NCBI GenBank assembly: GCA_035771165.1
Contig: JAWNZC010000445.1
Location: forward strand, 1,274,001-1,338,000
Reading direction: 5' to 3'
Source: Paragorgia papillata
Taxonomy: Eukaryota > Cnidaria > Anthozoa > Scleralcyonacea > Coralliidae
DNA length: 64,000 bases
How positions within the stretch are numbered: position 1 is the first letter of the stretch; every line of letters starts with the position of its first letter. The notes below the pieces were generated by a model, which saw only the letters and a list, made by a program, of their open reading frames with translations, did not search any database and was not told where the DNA came from. This document shows, one piece after another, positions 24,132 to 37,721 of this stretch. The position numbers were made by a program, and so were the translations under genes.

Positions 24132-25892
24132 TCTGATCAATATATATAGATTAGAGGCATTTAAGCAAGATAAATAAGTCACACCTTTCACATATAGTAG
24201 TATAGTCGCAAGACGCATGCACGGTGCTTAACAATACGATGTAAATACATTTTATAGCTCAACTATATATATAGTGTGTTGGAACTTCTTCTGACCGACC
24301 ACGTGAACAATAGTCATTAGCTTTACTAATGAAAAAGCACATTGTTTACATTGTTTATATTGTATTTCTTATATAGTCAGTTGTTCTTGCTAGAATTATT
24401 TACAATAAAGTTTGTTCATCATATTTGCCTTTTCTGGTTCTTCGAGAGCTTGCATGTATAAAGCTATATAGCAAAATAATAATACAATCTTATGAGATCA
24501 ATAGTGGCGCAGCGATCATGAAATGCAAGACCTATTTGTGCATGAACGTGGCTTACTTACAATGAGGTGTTGCATGCACTGTGTAATTTTTTGTCAACTA
24601 ATTGTCTCGCTACGATAACATATAAATCTCTTGTATTAATTGTAGTTGCACGAGAATGGGTGTTACGCTATGCAATGTTTCTTCACAACTTGTCTCACAA
24701 AAGTGACCGAAGAGGACTGAAGCAGTTTACAGAACACTTGTATTTTTATTGGCTGATTGCGCAAATTGTTGCAAGTTAGAAGAAGGGTGCAATGTTTCAA
24801 TAATAGAAATTCATTGCTGCGTTAATTAATTGCTGCAATTGTTACAAAAAGTAGAACCTCATTCTACTTCATGCAATACTTGAAGCAACAATAATGTTGC
24901 CAGTCTTGGTGGGTTAGACCAGGAACTGATTTCTCTCGCAACTTGTGTCGCCACAAAATTGGGAGACAAGTTGCATGAAAAATTGATAAACACTATTTGA
25001 AAACATTTACTCAAAGCACTAAGAATCTCCTAGTCTTCCCACAATATTAAAGAACAATTAACTTTAAATTTGAACCAATTATCTACCTGCCACTTTATAG
25101 TTTCCGTATTTCACACTGCAACAATATCGTATCGCTATATTAAGGTATGGGGAGAAAATTCGACGATACGACAAAAGCTCATGCAGTGCATCGCACCGCA
25201 CACTATATGTAGCCTATACCACTGTACTAGTTTACTTGACCACACCGATAATTTATTCATAGTTTGTTAACCTTTATTTTACCCTGCGAGTCAGAGTCGA
25301 TCGTCGCCCCAAGTTTGGGGCGAGTCAGTCAGGTTTTAAACTGGTCAAACAAGTTCTAGTTTATGAACACATGTAAGCAGGAAAATAGCAAGTAACGCGT
25401 TACAGCCTGGGCCCAAAACAGTATCTTGGCAACCGAACGGTTGCTTAAAACTAAGAAATATCGAGTTTGTTGGCAGAACCCAGTTTCCCCCGAAGCCTGC
25501 GTAGGTCGGAAAGAGGCTCGAATTTATGCAGTGTGAATAGTTCAATCAGTTCCAAATGTTGACCGTCATCTTTGTTTATATTTTGAAAGAAGAGCTTGGG
25601 TACTACCCGGTTAGGAAATAACATTCTTGAAAATCTGCTCTAGAACGTGATTGGCTCTTTTCAGTTTTTATAACATCTCACTGGCTCATTGCGGCCAATC
25701 AAAATTGAGAATTTTTTTCATTTATGTTTTAGTTGTGAAATAGAATTGCGATCTGTTTTTCATCACGGCCTTTTAATTTTGTTAAGAGGCCGTTCCGATA
25801 AAATATGGTTTACGGTAAAAATACTTGCTTTGTGTGTAAAGTTAAGTATGGATACAACCGTTGTTTATATAATATATTGCAGAAACAAATAG
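24132..25892. other. 3' flank of receptor unit A
   Basis: Non-coding. It is homologous to the flank of B (31815-33000 plus 35726-36190) and, reversed, to C (43490-45337). It includes the poly(A) signal region and a segment (CAAATTTGAACCAATT) that recurs in an insertion at 49.5 kb. Confidence 0.7.
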
Positions 25893-26445
25893 ATAGAATG
25901 GAGATTCCTTATTGCCGACAGAGAATCGCGGGACTTGTGATTAATTATTCTGTGGATGTCATTATTCTGTTACAATCGTTGCTAATTCGTTCATGCAAAC
26001 AATAGGGCATTTAAACGAGAGAAAATAAGCCGCGACTTAATTAAGACGCGTCCTATTTAAGCCGCGAACACTCGTATAAATGGTCAATTTGTACTTGACC
26101 AAAGTCAGTCGCGACTAAAATAAGAACAATTAGGTTGAGAGCTAGTCCAAAATAAGTCGCGAGTTATTAGAAATTGACCGTTTACACGAGTGTAATAATT
26201 AAGTCGCGAGTTATTAGAAATTGACCGTTTATACGAGTGTAATTAAGTCGCGATTAATTAGAAATTGACCGTTTATACGAGTGTAATTAAGTCGCGAGTT
26301 ATTAGAAATTGACCGTTTATACGAGTGTAATTAAGTCGCGACTAAAATAAGAACAGGGTTGAGAGCTAGTCCAAAATAAGTCGCGAGTTATTAGAAATTG
26401 ACCGTTTATACGAGTGTAATTAAGTCGCGACTTATTTTCTCCCGT
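25893..26445. repeat. junction of units A and B with tandem array
   Basis: Begins at GATAGAATGGAGATTCC, the same sequence that opens unit A at 18400, and leads into the GTCGCGAC array at 26014-26445. The array is longer here (about five GACCGTTTATACGAG units) than at A or C. This is the tandem-duplication boundary. Confidence 0.75.
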
Positions 26446-26871
26446 TTAAATGGCTCTAATATTTTGGTCAGCCGCGGCTTCACCATTAAAACTTAAAAGA
26501 CCCATAAATTGCATGCTTACACCATAATTTTGAAGACACTTTCGTAAGTCAAAGATAATGGGAGTATGGGACAACGCAGTTCAGTTTATATATAGATCAT
26601 GCACTGCAGTGCTGCAACCTTCCCAGCTCAGATTAACGCCCACCTTTTAAAGTAACTTTCATGTGCAATAATCGATATATATTTTTCCCAACACGGAACT
26701 CTACGTGAAACAATATCGCACTTCAACTTTTCATCAAATCTTTGTTAAATATTTATAACTTTCTGACCACAAATGCAGATAACCTGCAAAACACTGTGTT
26801 CGACGTGTCTCCAAGTAATAACGTCACGCTACACGTACTTCAGCAGCTCTGGCTTTACATTCTCTGACTAC

Positions 26872-29800
26872 ATGGACGATTCACTGCTCGTGTTAAAGGC
26901 TTTCTGGGCTATTTTAACCTGTGCAGCATTTCTAAATGGTAGGTCAGAATTAAAAATAGCATAAAGTAATTGAAACTAAAAATTGACGAAATTGAGCAAT
27001 CTAAAAAATGCGCTGCAGCGCTGGCCTTGTACATACACATTGTATCATCCATTCAAATATCGTATAAAAAAGGTTTATATGCATGGTTAGAGTGTGCTGT
27101 TGAGAATCTAAATAGAGAAGGTTCGTCTGTGTTAAAATTAATATTGAAATATTAGTTACAATTTTGCTATAAGAATCAGGGAGAATTAGCACACACATGC
27201 ACGTACCCTGGCTAAAATTGTGTACATATCTTCTTGACGTTACGAGCTGTCTATTTTTTAAGTAAAAAAAGATTCCGAGTTTCCGACTCACAACTTTTTG
27301 ATCACCGACGAGAACCTCTGACCATCGAGCTTATGGGATTCAAATCACTTATTTCAACGCATGCATGTCATGCACTTCTTTAATTTGGCTTTAACTTTAA
27401 ATGTTGGTTTAATTATTTTTTCGGTTTTTGAAGTCTACTTTTTATTGTTATCAGTGTTTTAGAATTGAATAAAAGGACATTTGACCACACCCAAGGCTCA
27501 TTGTTGGTATCACTCTATTAAGCGGCCACCTCTATTAAGCGGCCACAAAGCCATTCCCCGAAGGTGGCCGCTTAATAGAGGTTCGACTGTACTTCTAAGT
27601 GCAATTAGCATGATAATGAATTCGAAACAGAATTGATACCTGCAACATGTATAATTACGGGCTTATTAAATTTTAACAAAGGTTCTGAAATCTAGCAAAG
27701 TGTCCTTCAGTAGCATGTTGTATGTATACTAAAATCAAATGAGGCCAACTACTGTAATATAAAAAAAATTTTTTTATTTGTCTAAGCTTTCGTCGTTCAA
27801 CGACATCATCAGAGATTTACTCGTATACATTTAACAAAGGTAATCACATGCAATTTTAGTATATTTTTCAATGTAAATTCTAATAACCTTACCGAAAATG
27901 AGAAATGACTATATAGAATATATAAATTAGACCTCGTTCACACTGTACCGGATAGCTTTTTGTGACGAGGCCTTATAACGATCTACGGGAATAAATACAA
28001 TCTTACCGAAAACGTCAGGAGACGTCACCATGCACACGTCATCTAGCTTGCGTAGTTGGTGCTATTACGAATTAAAAACGGCAAACCTTTAGTCTACTAG
28101 CTAACTTTATTTATACTGGATAACCCTATAATCATACTTTATTTATACTGAATAACCCTATAATCATTCATGAAAATTTCTGCCTAAAGGTCTATTAAGA
28201 GCCATCCCTCATTGGTCCTGCAGTGTTACAACATTCAGGGCGGAAATCGGATAACCTGAAGAAAACCAGTCTCGGTAGAGTCAAACTAGAAGAACTCTTC
28301 TCACACACGGCCAAGGTGCATGAAATTTGTAAAACGGATAACTGCACCGCGAGCAGGAATCGAACTTAAGTTGCAGAGGTGAAAGACACGTGCGGTAACC
28401 ACTTTCAGTCACTGCCAACAACAAACACCCAAAATAAATATAAGTTCTGATGTCATGTTCATATATATGCTTCTGTTACACTAGTGGTCACAATTCCTAC
28501 TAGCGTTGTATATATTGATAAGAATATTTGGTCCGAGCCGGTGTAGTTTATGACAACTAGGTTCTCCGCCTCCGATCCGTAAAAGCCAGTGCTTCTCAAC
28601 CGGGGTCCATATGCACCCCCAGGGGGGAATTACAAAGTTTTGGGGGTGAATTTTAAAGAGAGGGGGAATTGGGGGGGAATGGCTCAATAATGGATAATCT
28701 GCTCCAAGGGAAAAAATTGTATTGAACATTAAAAGTATGAAAATAGCATGCATGTGGAACCACAGTGAAATCCATGATTGTAAAACTTTGGAAACCCAGC
28801 TATTTGTACATTAAAGTTGAATAACAAGGACATTAAAAGAGGCAAATGCTTCTCATAAGGGGTTAAAAAAAGAATAGAATCGATAGATTAATTGTTAATG
28901 ATTTAATCATTAACTATAATAGAACTTAGATACGCCACGATCTGTGAACTGCACAATTGTATAATATTGTCTCAAAGTCAGTAAACTGTTAGGTAGCCTG
29001 TGATCATGCTCTATATAGAAGTCCTGATTGCAGGTTAAGGGAGAGGGTGTGTGACGAAGGAATACTTGCCCAGGTGGGGAATCTGAGAAAAAAGGTTGAG
29101 AAGCGCTGGTATATATAAGCAAAAGGCCATAGTTTCGGTCAGTTGATAAATGCCCTCGCCCACTATACTAGAGCCCTGCGCATGCCCTCCGACTCTAGAA
29201 TTTTTGGTCATTGAGGTTTACTCCTCTAATTTTATCATCGTTAGTCAGATCACAACCCTTTGACCTGTCTGCATGGCTTTGATTGGACCTACTGGGAACC
29301 TATGCTCCCAGCACAGTGGCGGATCCAGGGGGGTTATGGGGGTTGCAACCCCCTGGCCTATTATATATGTATTCTTTGAACGGTATATTATATATAATAT
29401 ATAAATTGTGTTTAGTGTATAATATAGCGTACGAAAATCACTACTTCTGATCCTAATATTGTCCCCAATGCGCGAAATAGCATTTCAGGGTATGAGAAAT
29501 AAAAAATTGTCCGGGGGAGCATACCTCCGGACCCCCCTCGAGGTGTCAACCCCCTCTTTAAAAAAATCCTAGTTCCACCCCTGCAGCAGCATAGCTCTCC
29601 GGGTTATTGGGATACACAAGCTGCTCCACCGCGATAAGGTGATGATCTAGTAGAGCAGTAAAAAGAATATACGTTTTATAAATATACTGTTCACCCAATA
29701 TACTATACACGCAGTTCTAAAGCCCAACATAACGCGCGAACCTGAGGTGAAATATGTTCAAACACCTTTACGAGCTAATCTAACAGCGTTAGAAAATAAT

Positions 29801-31814
29801 ACTAATTTTAATTTCTTGTTTAGGCTGCAGCGGAAACAAAGGAGACGAAGTTCGGCTGATCGGAGATTTATTAAAAGACTACAACACGAATGCTAGACCT
29901 GTGAAAAATGGGTCAGACATAATTAACGTGGAATTAAGATTGAGTTACGAGCAGTTACAAAATGTGGTAAGTGCAAAACTACGACGGAATATGAAATCTA
30001 AATACATTATGGTAAATAATCTATCAAAATGCATATTTTTTTAAATAAGTCAAAGTTCTTCATTCCAGAAACTATATTCTACATTCTTGCTTAGCTTTCA
30101 TTAATAAATTTTAATTTTATAAAAATATGGATTTTTGACAGGACGAACCAAAGCAAGTAATGACATCGCTTGTTTGGTTAATAATTGTAAGTTTCAGTCC
30201 CTCCTATGTCACTATAGTCTTTAAAATCATATACTTTTCAGGATAGTTCTCGGTTTTCGATTTTTTTCAATATAATTTATCAGTGTCTCTTTTTCTTTTT
30301 GGGACATAACATTCTGTACTCACACTCCAGGAGGTACTTTGACCTGCTGCATCACTTTTTATTTTTACCTTGGCAGAAATGGAAAGACGCATTTTTACAG
30401 TGGAATTCAAGTGACTATGGCGACTACTCGACCATCCATCTACATCCCTCCCTGATCTGGAAACCAGACTTAACACTGTACAACAAGTGGGTATAACGGT
30501 TTTTAAATAAATTATTAATATTTAATCAATTAATTGATTTATTTATTTATTTATTGATTGATTGATTGATTAATTAGTTAATTAATTGATTGATTTCGAA
30601 CATGAAGAAACCTCGGTAAAATCTTTCGCGCTTCATGCTTAAACGTCACAACTCAATACATAAACGCAAATGGTAGTATAAGATATTATGAAAGTCGTGC
30701 ATGTGATTGGGTAACATTTTTATTGTTTTTGATATATATTCTTATTTAGTATAAATACATACAACCATAAAAAATTGCGTTTCATGCACATTCTAATGTA
30801 CTATTCTTTGAATATAGTGCTCACGAAGACGGTGGCGATCTTTACAACTTTAACACCCTTATTACCATTAATTCAGATGGTACTGTTTTGTGGTTTGCTC
30901 CAGCCATATTAAAATCAGTTTGCATAATTGACGTTTCCAAATTTCCATTTGATCAGCAAGAATGCAGTTTAAAAATTGGTTCATGGAATTACGACGCTTT
31001 AACACTGACTCTTTCTGTGGACGATAACAAAACAGCTCCTTCCATTAAAGAGTATAAAGAAAACAGCGAATGGACTCTTGTTTCAGCCACTGCTATAACT
31101 AATAATGTATTTTACCAGTGCTGCGCTGTTCCATATCAGGATATTACATTTACATTCCATTTCAAGCGTAAACCTTTATACTACATCACGACCATCATCT
31201 TTCCTTGTATCATCCTCTCCTTGCTCGCTACTATATCATTTCTTTTTCCTGCCGAGTCTGGTGAGCGAATTTCACTTGTCATTTCTGTCATACTCAGTCT
31301 CGTTGTGTTCATGCTCATTGTCAACGACGAAACGCCGGCCACTTCCGACTCGATTCCGATGATTACACAATACTTCAGTTCTATTGCTTTCATGACTCTT
31401 CTCGCTTTACTCGCCACGGCTTTTATACTGCGAATGAATCACGCTTGTTCTTCGACTCCTGTTCCGCATTACCTTGCAAACATCCGAGATTTCTTTGCTG
31501 TTGTGTTACGCATGAAAAAAGAAGTTTACAGCAAACCAACGCAATTTGATTTTGGAGAAGCGCTGTTGATTGACGCTACAAAGATGTTGAACCTGTGTGA
31601 TTTGGTAGTGCCCGGGCCGACGAGAAAGCGATTAACGAAGGAAAAAATCTTGAAAGAGCTTCAAAAGCTATCGAAACGCATGGAAGACGACGACTTGGCA
31701 AAGGAAGGAAAAAAGGATTGGCGCTACACAGCGAGAGTCTTCGACATGCTGTTCTTTTACAGCTTTCTTCTCGTTTTTCTCTCCTTACCTGTCTATGTTC
31801 TTTCTTTTCTGTAA
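26872..31814 (+). CDS. nicotinic-type Cys-loop receptor subunit, copy B
   Basis: The exons are 26872-26938, 29824-29966, 30142-30186, 30377-30486 and 30818-31814: the same lengths and phases as copy A and a 453-residue product. It is the most conventional copy. The loop D Trp (LVWLII) is present, M1 reads CIILSLLATISF, and loop B is GSWNYD. The Cys-loop (C157/C171), vicinal Cys 223-224, the cation-type GERISL entry to M2, a short M3-M4 loop and a C-terminal M4 are all kept. It has Glu where A and C have Gln just after M2 (NDETPATSDS). The product should be a plasma-membrane pentameric channel subunit with extracellular N- and C-termini. Whether it responds to acetylcholine cannot be told from sequence, and partner subunits are unknown. 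Intron 1 is enlarged by two hAT-like insertions and a truncated pogo-like element. Confidence 0.9.
27400..27591. mobile_element. truncated pogo/Tigger-like element
   Basis: Right end of the element found whole at 20106-20938, ending GAGGTTCGACTG then TA. The left ~640 bp are absent. Confidence 0.8.
27788..27812 (-). ncRNA. hammerhead-ribozyme-like core
   Basis: On the minus strand CTGATGA is followed by a 5-6 bp hairpin (GTCGTTGAACGAC) and GAAA, the conserved centre of a hammerhead ribozyme. The same core is at 48997-49021 (+) and 40656-40680 (-); copy A has lost the first bases. A convincing stem III and cleavage site could not be placed by eye, so activity is unproven. Confidence 0.35.
28587..29108. 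mobile_element. hAT-like MITE in intron 1 of copy B
   Basis: The ends are CAGTGCTTCTCAACC and GGTTGAGAAGCGCTG, the type of terminus seen in Charlie-like hAT elements. The flanks GTAAAAGC and GTATATATAAGC derive from an 8-bp duplication GTATAAGC with an ATAT expansion. The orthologous copy in unit C (47767-48239) shows the same duplication. Non-coding. Confidence 0.85.
29314..29583. mobile_element. second hAT-like MITE, unique to copy B
   Basis: Starts CAGTGGCGGATCCAGG and ends CCTAGTTCCACCCCTG, imperfect inverted repeats (about 12 of 16 matches). Copy C carries the uninterrupted site (CTCCCAGCAGCATAGC when read on the minus strand), and a short CAGCA repeats at both flanks in B. It therefore inserted after B and C separated. 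Confidence 0.8.
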
Positions 31815-32979
31815 TCTGATCAATATATATAGATTAGAGGCATTTAAGCAAGCGAAATAAGTCACACCTTTCACATATAGTTATAGTCGCAAGACGCATG
31901 CACGGTGCTTAACTATACGATGTAAATACATTTTATTGCTCAACTATATATATAGTGTGTTGAAACTTCTTCTGACCGACCACGTGAACAAGTATACCTA
32001 GGCAAACTGTAATAAATTGTTGCATGAACACTTCACAATATGACAATAGTCCATGCAATAGTCATTAGCTTTACTAATGAAAAAGCACATTGTTTACATT
32101 GCTTATATTGTATAGTCAGTTGTTCTTGCTAGAATTATTTACAATAAAGTTTTTTCATCATATTTGCCTTTTCTGGTTCTTCGAGAGCTTGCATGTATAA
32201 AGCTATATAGCAAAATATTAATACAATCTTATGAGATCAATAGTGGCGCAGCGATCATGAAATGCAGGACCTATTTGTGCATGAACGTGGCTTACTTACA
32301 ATGAGGTGTTGCATGCACTGTGTAATTTTTTGTGCAACTAATTGTCTCGCAACGATAACATATAAATCTCTTGTAGTTGCACGAGCATGGGTGTTACGCC
32401 ATGTGAGACAAGTTGTGAAGAATCACAACTTGTCTCACAAAAGTGACCGAAGAGGACTGAAGCAGTTTACAGAATAGTTGTATTTTTATTGGCTGATTGC
32501 GCAAATTGTTGCAAGTTAGAAGAAGGGTGTTACATGCACTGTGCAATGTTTCAATAATAGAAATTCATTGCTGCGTTAATTGCCGCAATTGTTACAAAAA
32601 GTAGAACCTCATTCTACTTCACGCAATACTTGAAGCAACAATAATGTTGCCAGTCTTGGTGGGTTAGACTAGGAACTGATTTCTCTCGCAACTTTTGTCG
32701 CCACCAAATTGGGAGACAAGTTGCATGAAAAGTTGAAAAACACTATTTGAAAACATTTACTCAAAGCACTAAGAATCTTCTTGTCTTCCTGCAGGTAGAA
32801 TACTTCTTGACAATATTAAAGAACAATTAACTTCAAATTTGAACCAATTGTCTGCCACTTATAGTTTCCGTATTTCACACTGCAACAATATCGTATCGCT
32901 ATTAAGGTTAAAGAAAATTCGACGCTATATGTACCCTACACCATTGTACTATAGTTTACTTGACCACACTGACAGGCTT

Positions 32980-33320
32980 TGCGAAACCGAGATTTCACTT
33001 TCATGGCGACTGGCGAGTTGTCTCTTGACGAAGCTTTTCTTGCCATTTTATCGATGTTTTTGAATATTTCCACGACATTTCTCGGCACATTACCCAGCAG
33101 TCGTCTCAAACAAAGATGTCAGAGTAGTCGGACTGTCAGCGAATCAAGGTGTATTAAAAATAATTGGAAACTTTAAACTGAAGGAGTGAAGGACGTCAGA
33201 GAACAGTCGTGTTTAATAATTGCGAAACCGAGGTTTGGACGAGTTGTCTTCGGATGATCAGTGGTTGTCTCTTTCGAACGAAGCTTTTATTGCCATTTTA
33301 TCCATGTTTTTGAATATTTG
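32980..33320. repeat. duplicated segment GCGAAACCGAG...
   Basis: Two related copies start near 32985 and 33221. Each runs from GCGAAACCGAG to ATGTTTTTGAATATTT with GACGAAGCTTTT or AACGAAGCTTTT inside. The sequence is non-coding or decayed and its origin is unknown. Confidence 0.5.
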
Positions 33321-33581
33321 CAAGACATTTCACTGTTTCTCAGTTGTTTACTTGTTTGAATAGCTTTGGCAATTGCAAGTGACCGAGTTATAGTTGATCA
33401 GTAATGCGGCTGACAATTGGCTTCAATTCATCATAAACATGCTTAAAAAGGCTTTACAATGTTTACAACTGTAAAAGATGACGAGCTATTTCAAAACAGG
33501 TTGGTCCTGGCCTTGCTGCTTTATAGTCCGACAACTACAAAATGCAAGTATAATAATAAGTACCGAATAGAGCAAATACAG

Positions 33582-34251
33582 GTGTCACGGTCTCAGCGAT
33601 CCCCCAGTCTGAGTTATCCCCTAAGACCAACTGCGCAGTTATCCCCTGCTTGTTCTAACTCAAAAAATACGTATAATCATGGAAACCATACTTTTATCAC
33701 GTTCTTTTAAACATTTGGTCGCAAGGTAATCAATACTACCATTTGCGATCAACCGTTAGGCGTGAGAGTTAAAACGCGTTTGTTTACGTTTCAAACGTGC
33801 ACATTTAACTGGAAAATTTTACGTTTCAACAATACCCCAATCAATCAACCTGTCAAAAAATGGCGTGTGATTCATCAAGCTATTATTAAAACGTCAAAAT
33901 TTTCCAGTTAAACTTGCAAAGTTTGAAACGTAAACAAACGCGTTTTAACTCTCACGCCTAACGGTTGATCGCAAATGGTAGTATCGTAAGTATAAATATA
34001 AAACGTCTGTGATTATTACGAATGTCAATACCATGTAACTCATGTAAATAATAGTTCGCTAATCTTTCGTCTCGCTAAACTCGATACTTCATCAGAGCAT
34101 AAAAGAACGTGATAAAAGTATGGTTTCCATGATTATACGTATTTTTTTTAGTTAGAACAACGATAATATCAATGAAGAAAAGCAGGGGATAACTGCGCAG
34201 TTGGTCTTAGGGGATAACTCAGACTGGGGGATCACTGAGACCGTGACACCG
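33582..34251. mobile_element. large fold-back element
   Basis: Outer arms begin GGTGTCACGGTCTCAGCGAT and its complement. The arms include CTGAGTTATCCCCTAAGACC and AACTGCGCAGTTATCCCC. A nested inverted repeat (CGATCAACCGTTAGGCGTGA) lies inside at 33742-33798 and 33916-33977. The minus strand at 34065-34095 holds a second CTGATGA...GAAA hammerhead-like core. No target duplication is obvious. Confidence 0.75.
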
Positions 34252-34705
34252 GTAAGATAATAAGATATCAATATGTTGAACATGTTATAATGTCTAGATA
34301 TTGCGTGTCGTATTACATTTGGAAACGTGTGTTTTAAAACATGTTTAAATATTTTCTATTTGTCCGAATTTAAATAAATTCTATATCAAAATGATCGCTT
34401 GAATTTGCCGAATCCGACATTATAGGTTTTGTCTACTAAATATATTAGATCCGTTGTTTCTTGTTCAGAAAACGGCCTTGTTTACATTTATACTATTAGC
34501 AAAGCTTCGGCGCTTCCTGCACCGCAGCAGTTCATATAAGACATAGATTCTATTTGTGAAAATCTATACAATTATGCATTGCCATTGTCATGTGTAGTCT
34601 TGCTAGAGTACGCACAGGCTACGCGAAACTTTCAGAAATCAGTAGCCCGAGTGAACGCCTGACCAGGCGTCTTGTTATTCATAGTTTGTTAACCATTATT
34701 TTACC

Positions 34706-35725
34706 CAACCTCGTACCCAGGGTCTTATCTCCGCTGCTCCGCCCACCGCTGCGAAAAGACCCTGGTTGCGGCTGGTCACGTGCCCCCTAAAAATTGGGGG
34801 GTTTTCAATTAACGATTTAAAAAATACTCAGGGAGGAGTGACAAAGGCACAATTACAACCGCTTCACCGTTTTGTTTATACAAATAATATATTACGTCTG
34901 GCGTCGTTGTCTGGCGCCAGGCTGTTGATCGCAAAATATCTGTTGAAATGAAAACAACAAAAAACAAACGTACTTGGTGTTGACAAAACATATCTCGCTT
35001 TCTTCTTTGGTGTACGTCGTCGAAGAACAAAAGATCATGTCGAATCCAAAGAAATCCCGAAGAAGATATACCAATCGACTCGAATCGACTATTAAATGCA
35101 CCGTCGAATGCGTGTCGACTTCATCGCAGTGTTGGTGATGTGAACTGTGAAGTACCTTAAGCATTTGTACAACAAGGCAAATTTTGAACTGCATTATTTG
35201 GCCGAAATGCCTTACGGTAAAAGACTTCCTTGCGACGAGTGCTCTTCCTCGTTTAATCTAAAGGCCATGTGAAAGAAGATTAAAAAATTTCACAAAGTTC
35301 AAGACGTTGGTTTGCGAGAGCCAAACCGCTTTTCTCTCGCATCAAAAAATGCATTGACATTTCAGCCAATGCCCCGATAACCGCGGCGAAAAGTGCCGAA
35401 AGAAGCGATTCAGGAAAGATTGCAACTATACAATATCAAGCCGACTAGTACTGTCCTTTCACGCGCATTTGTCATCAACAGAAAGTCAGGTAAATGCAGT
35501 TGTTGAATCGCGTTTTTCATTCTTTCAGTAAACTTTATAGTTCGCCTAAATCTAATATCAGATTTAAGAATATGAGTATTAAAACTGGACTTGTTGTAGC
35601 ATTGTCATTGAGTGTGCAGCTTACTAAAGCTAACCACCCCTCCCATGATTTAAAATTTGTTTAGGCGGCACGTGACCAGCCGCAACCAGGGTCTTTTCGG
35701 AGATAAGACCCTGGGTACGAGGTTG
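34706..35725. mobile_element. Mutator-like MITE, copy 2 (1020 bp)
   Basis: The ends CAACCTCGTACCCAGGGTC and its exact complement are part of longer TIRs that include GGTCACGTG. The 9-bp flanks are identical (TATTTTACC, 34697-34705 and 35726-35734). It interrupts the 3' flank of receptor unit B; the uninterrupted sequence is at 25270-25290 in unit A. No transposase frame. Confidence 0.9.
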
Positions 35726-36189
35726 TATTTTACCCTGCGAGTCAGAGTCGATCGTAGTTTGGGGCGAGTCAGTCAGGTTTTAAACTGGTCAAACAAGTTC
35801 TAGTTTATGAACGCATGTAATTAGCACGAAAATAGCAAGTAACGCGTTAGAGCCTGGGCCCAAAATAGTATCTTGGCAACCGTTCACGCTGCTTAGAAAG
35901 AAATATTGAGTTTGTTGGCAGAACCTAGTTTCCCCCAAAGCCTGCGTACGTCGGAAAGAGGCTGGAATTTATGCGACCGTCATCTTTGTTTATATTTTGA
36001 AAGAAGAGCTTGGGTACTACCAGGTTAGGAAATAACATTCTTCAAAATCCGCTCTAGAACGTGTTGGCTCTTTTCAGTTTTTATAACATTTCATTGGCTT
36101 ATTGCGGCCAATCAAAATTGAGAAATTTTTTCATTTATATTTTAGTTGTGAAATAGAATTGCGATCTGTTTTTCATCACGGCCTTTTAA

Positions 36190-36320
36190 GTATAGGATAA
36201 ATACCTCGAACGTCGGCTTCAAGCCAGATAAATCTATCTGGCTTAAAGCCTCCGTTCTCGGTATTTATCCGACTTAAAACACGATTGAAGAAGGTTTTCT
36301 AAAAGATAGCATTTACCGAG
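36190..36320. repeat. short palindrome at the end of unit B
   Basis: GCTTCAAGCCAGATAAATCT and ATCTGGCTTAAAGCCTCC form an inverted repeat with GATAAATACC and GGTATTTATC outside it. Homology to unit A stops here, so it marks the downstream edge of unit B. Confidence 0.6.
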
Positions 36321-36339
36321 TGTCGAAGGACATTGTTAT

Positions 36340-37325
36340 GCACCTATCAATGTTAGGCCGGCGGGGGGGGGGAGGCAGGGCAGGAGGGCGGGATTTGACA
36401 TCGAAACAGAATTTTGTGTCAAATTCCCTACCCCAGGAACATCATTGTATGTCAAATATTGTACCCGCGGGACATCACACTGAGCAAATACTCAAATACA
36501 ATAATACATTGAAACAAATTTTAATCACTTGTATATAAACATAATTGATTTGAACAGATTCAACGGATCAGAATTTGAATTAAATCTATAAATCAGAGCC
36601 ACACGATCCGAAGCCACACGATCCGAAGCGTGTTCATGGCGTTACGGAGTCCAAAAAGAACGCAGGCTCTAGCGGAAGTGTCGAACCTTTCTATTATTAT
36701 TTCTATTACACTTAAATTAATTAAAGGACATCTTGTACAGAAGCCTATAACAAAACCAATAACACTTTACGTAAACCAACAATGTTTATAGTGCAAGTGA
36801 ATTATTTCTTTACACATGTTTGTTCCTAAAAATAATACACTAGTATCGAGACAATCTTTATAAATAATTATAGTATGAATACAACAGTCTGAACTCTGAA
36901 CTGATCCTCGGGTTATCCGTGGGTTATCTGAACCGAGTTCTACGTACCTTATATTTACAGATTTTCGATGGAGGCTTGATCGCTGCAACGCCAACACAGC
37001 CAGTGATAGTGTGAGTTGTTGAATTAGCCATTTGTTGACAAAATATCAGCGAAAAACGAGAGTAAGGAAGGTTGTAAACGACTGTAGAGATACAGCTGTA
37101 ACAGTTGCGAAATATATGAGTCAAAGTCTATCATGCGCATCATGTGCGCATGTGCAAAACCATAATAGTCATGTATTTCGCAGGTCACAAATTTCGCGTT
37201 ACACCGGGGACTGTGCTGATCGTCAAATTCCTTACTCGCGGGATTTATCTTTTATCAAATCCCACCCTCCTGCCCTGCCTCCCCCCCCCCCCCCCCGCCG
37301 GCCTAACATTGATAGGTGCATTATG
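36340..37325. mobile_element. fold-back element with G-run termini
   Basis: The termini read GCACCTATCAATGTTAGGCC followed by GGCGGGGG, and the complement at 37285-37325. Sub-terminal sequence is shared (GGGCAGGAGGGCGGGATTTGA against its complement). The target duplication is uncertain. The interior shows no clear coding sequence. Confidence 0.65.
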
Positions 37326-37721
37326 TCAAATGCATGTTAACGGGATTTTATGAAATAATAAGACTCCAAAGCAACCTTTGAATAATAGTTTATTAAACAA
37401 CTTGATAAGTACGTAAAGGTTCATTGAACACATACACAGACTTCTACAAGCTTGTTTGAATAATTAGTATGAATAATTAGTACCAGATCTATCATTACAA
37501 CATTGGGTATGCTTATTGATGCAGTATCAATCCCACATTTTATGCTCAACGTTTAGTGTAATAAATTGCTGACTCAACCAACAGATTTTGATGATTTTCA
37601 TTGGTTTGCCTTCCTCTCGTAAACTACGTGGAGCGAAAAGCAAACCCTTGCTCTCCTTCCCGTATGGGCGCTACCGGCGTTACCATACGAGATATAGTTG
37701 TAGCAGGCACCCTATGAATTG

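Noticed and set aside
26773..26964. Longer start for copy B exon 1 (Met at 26773)
   Set aside because: The leader would lack a signal-peptide shape. The Met at 26872 gives a clean signal peptide and an identical exon in copy A.
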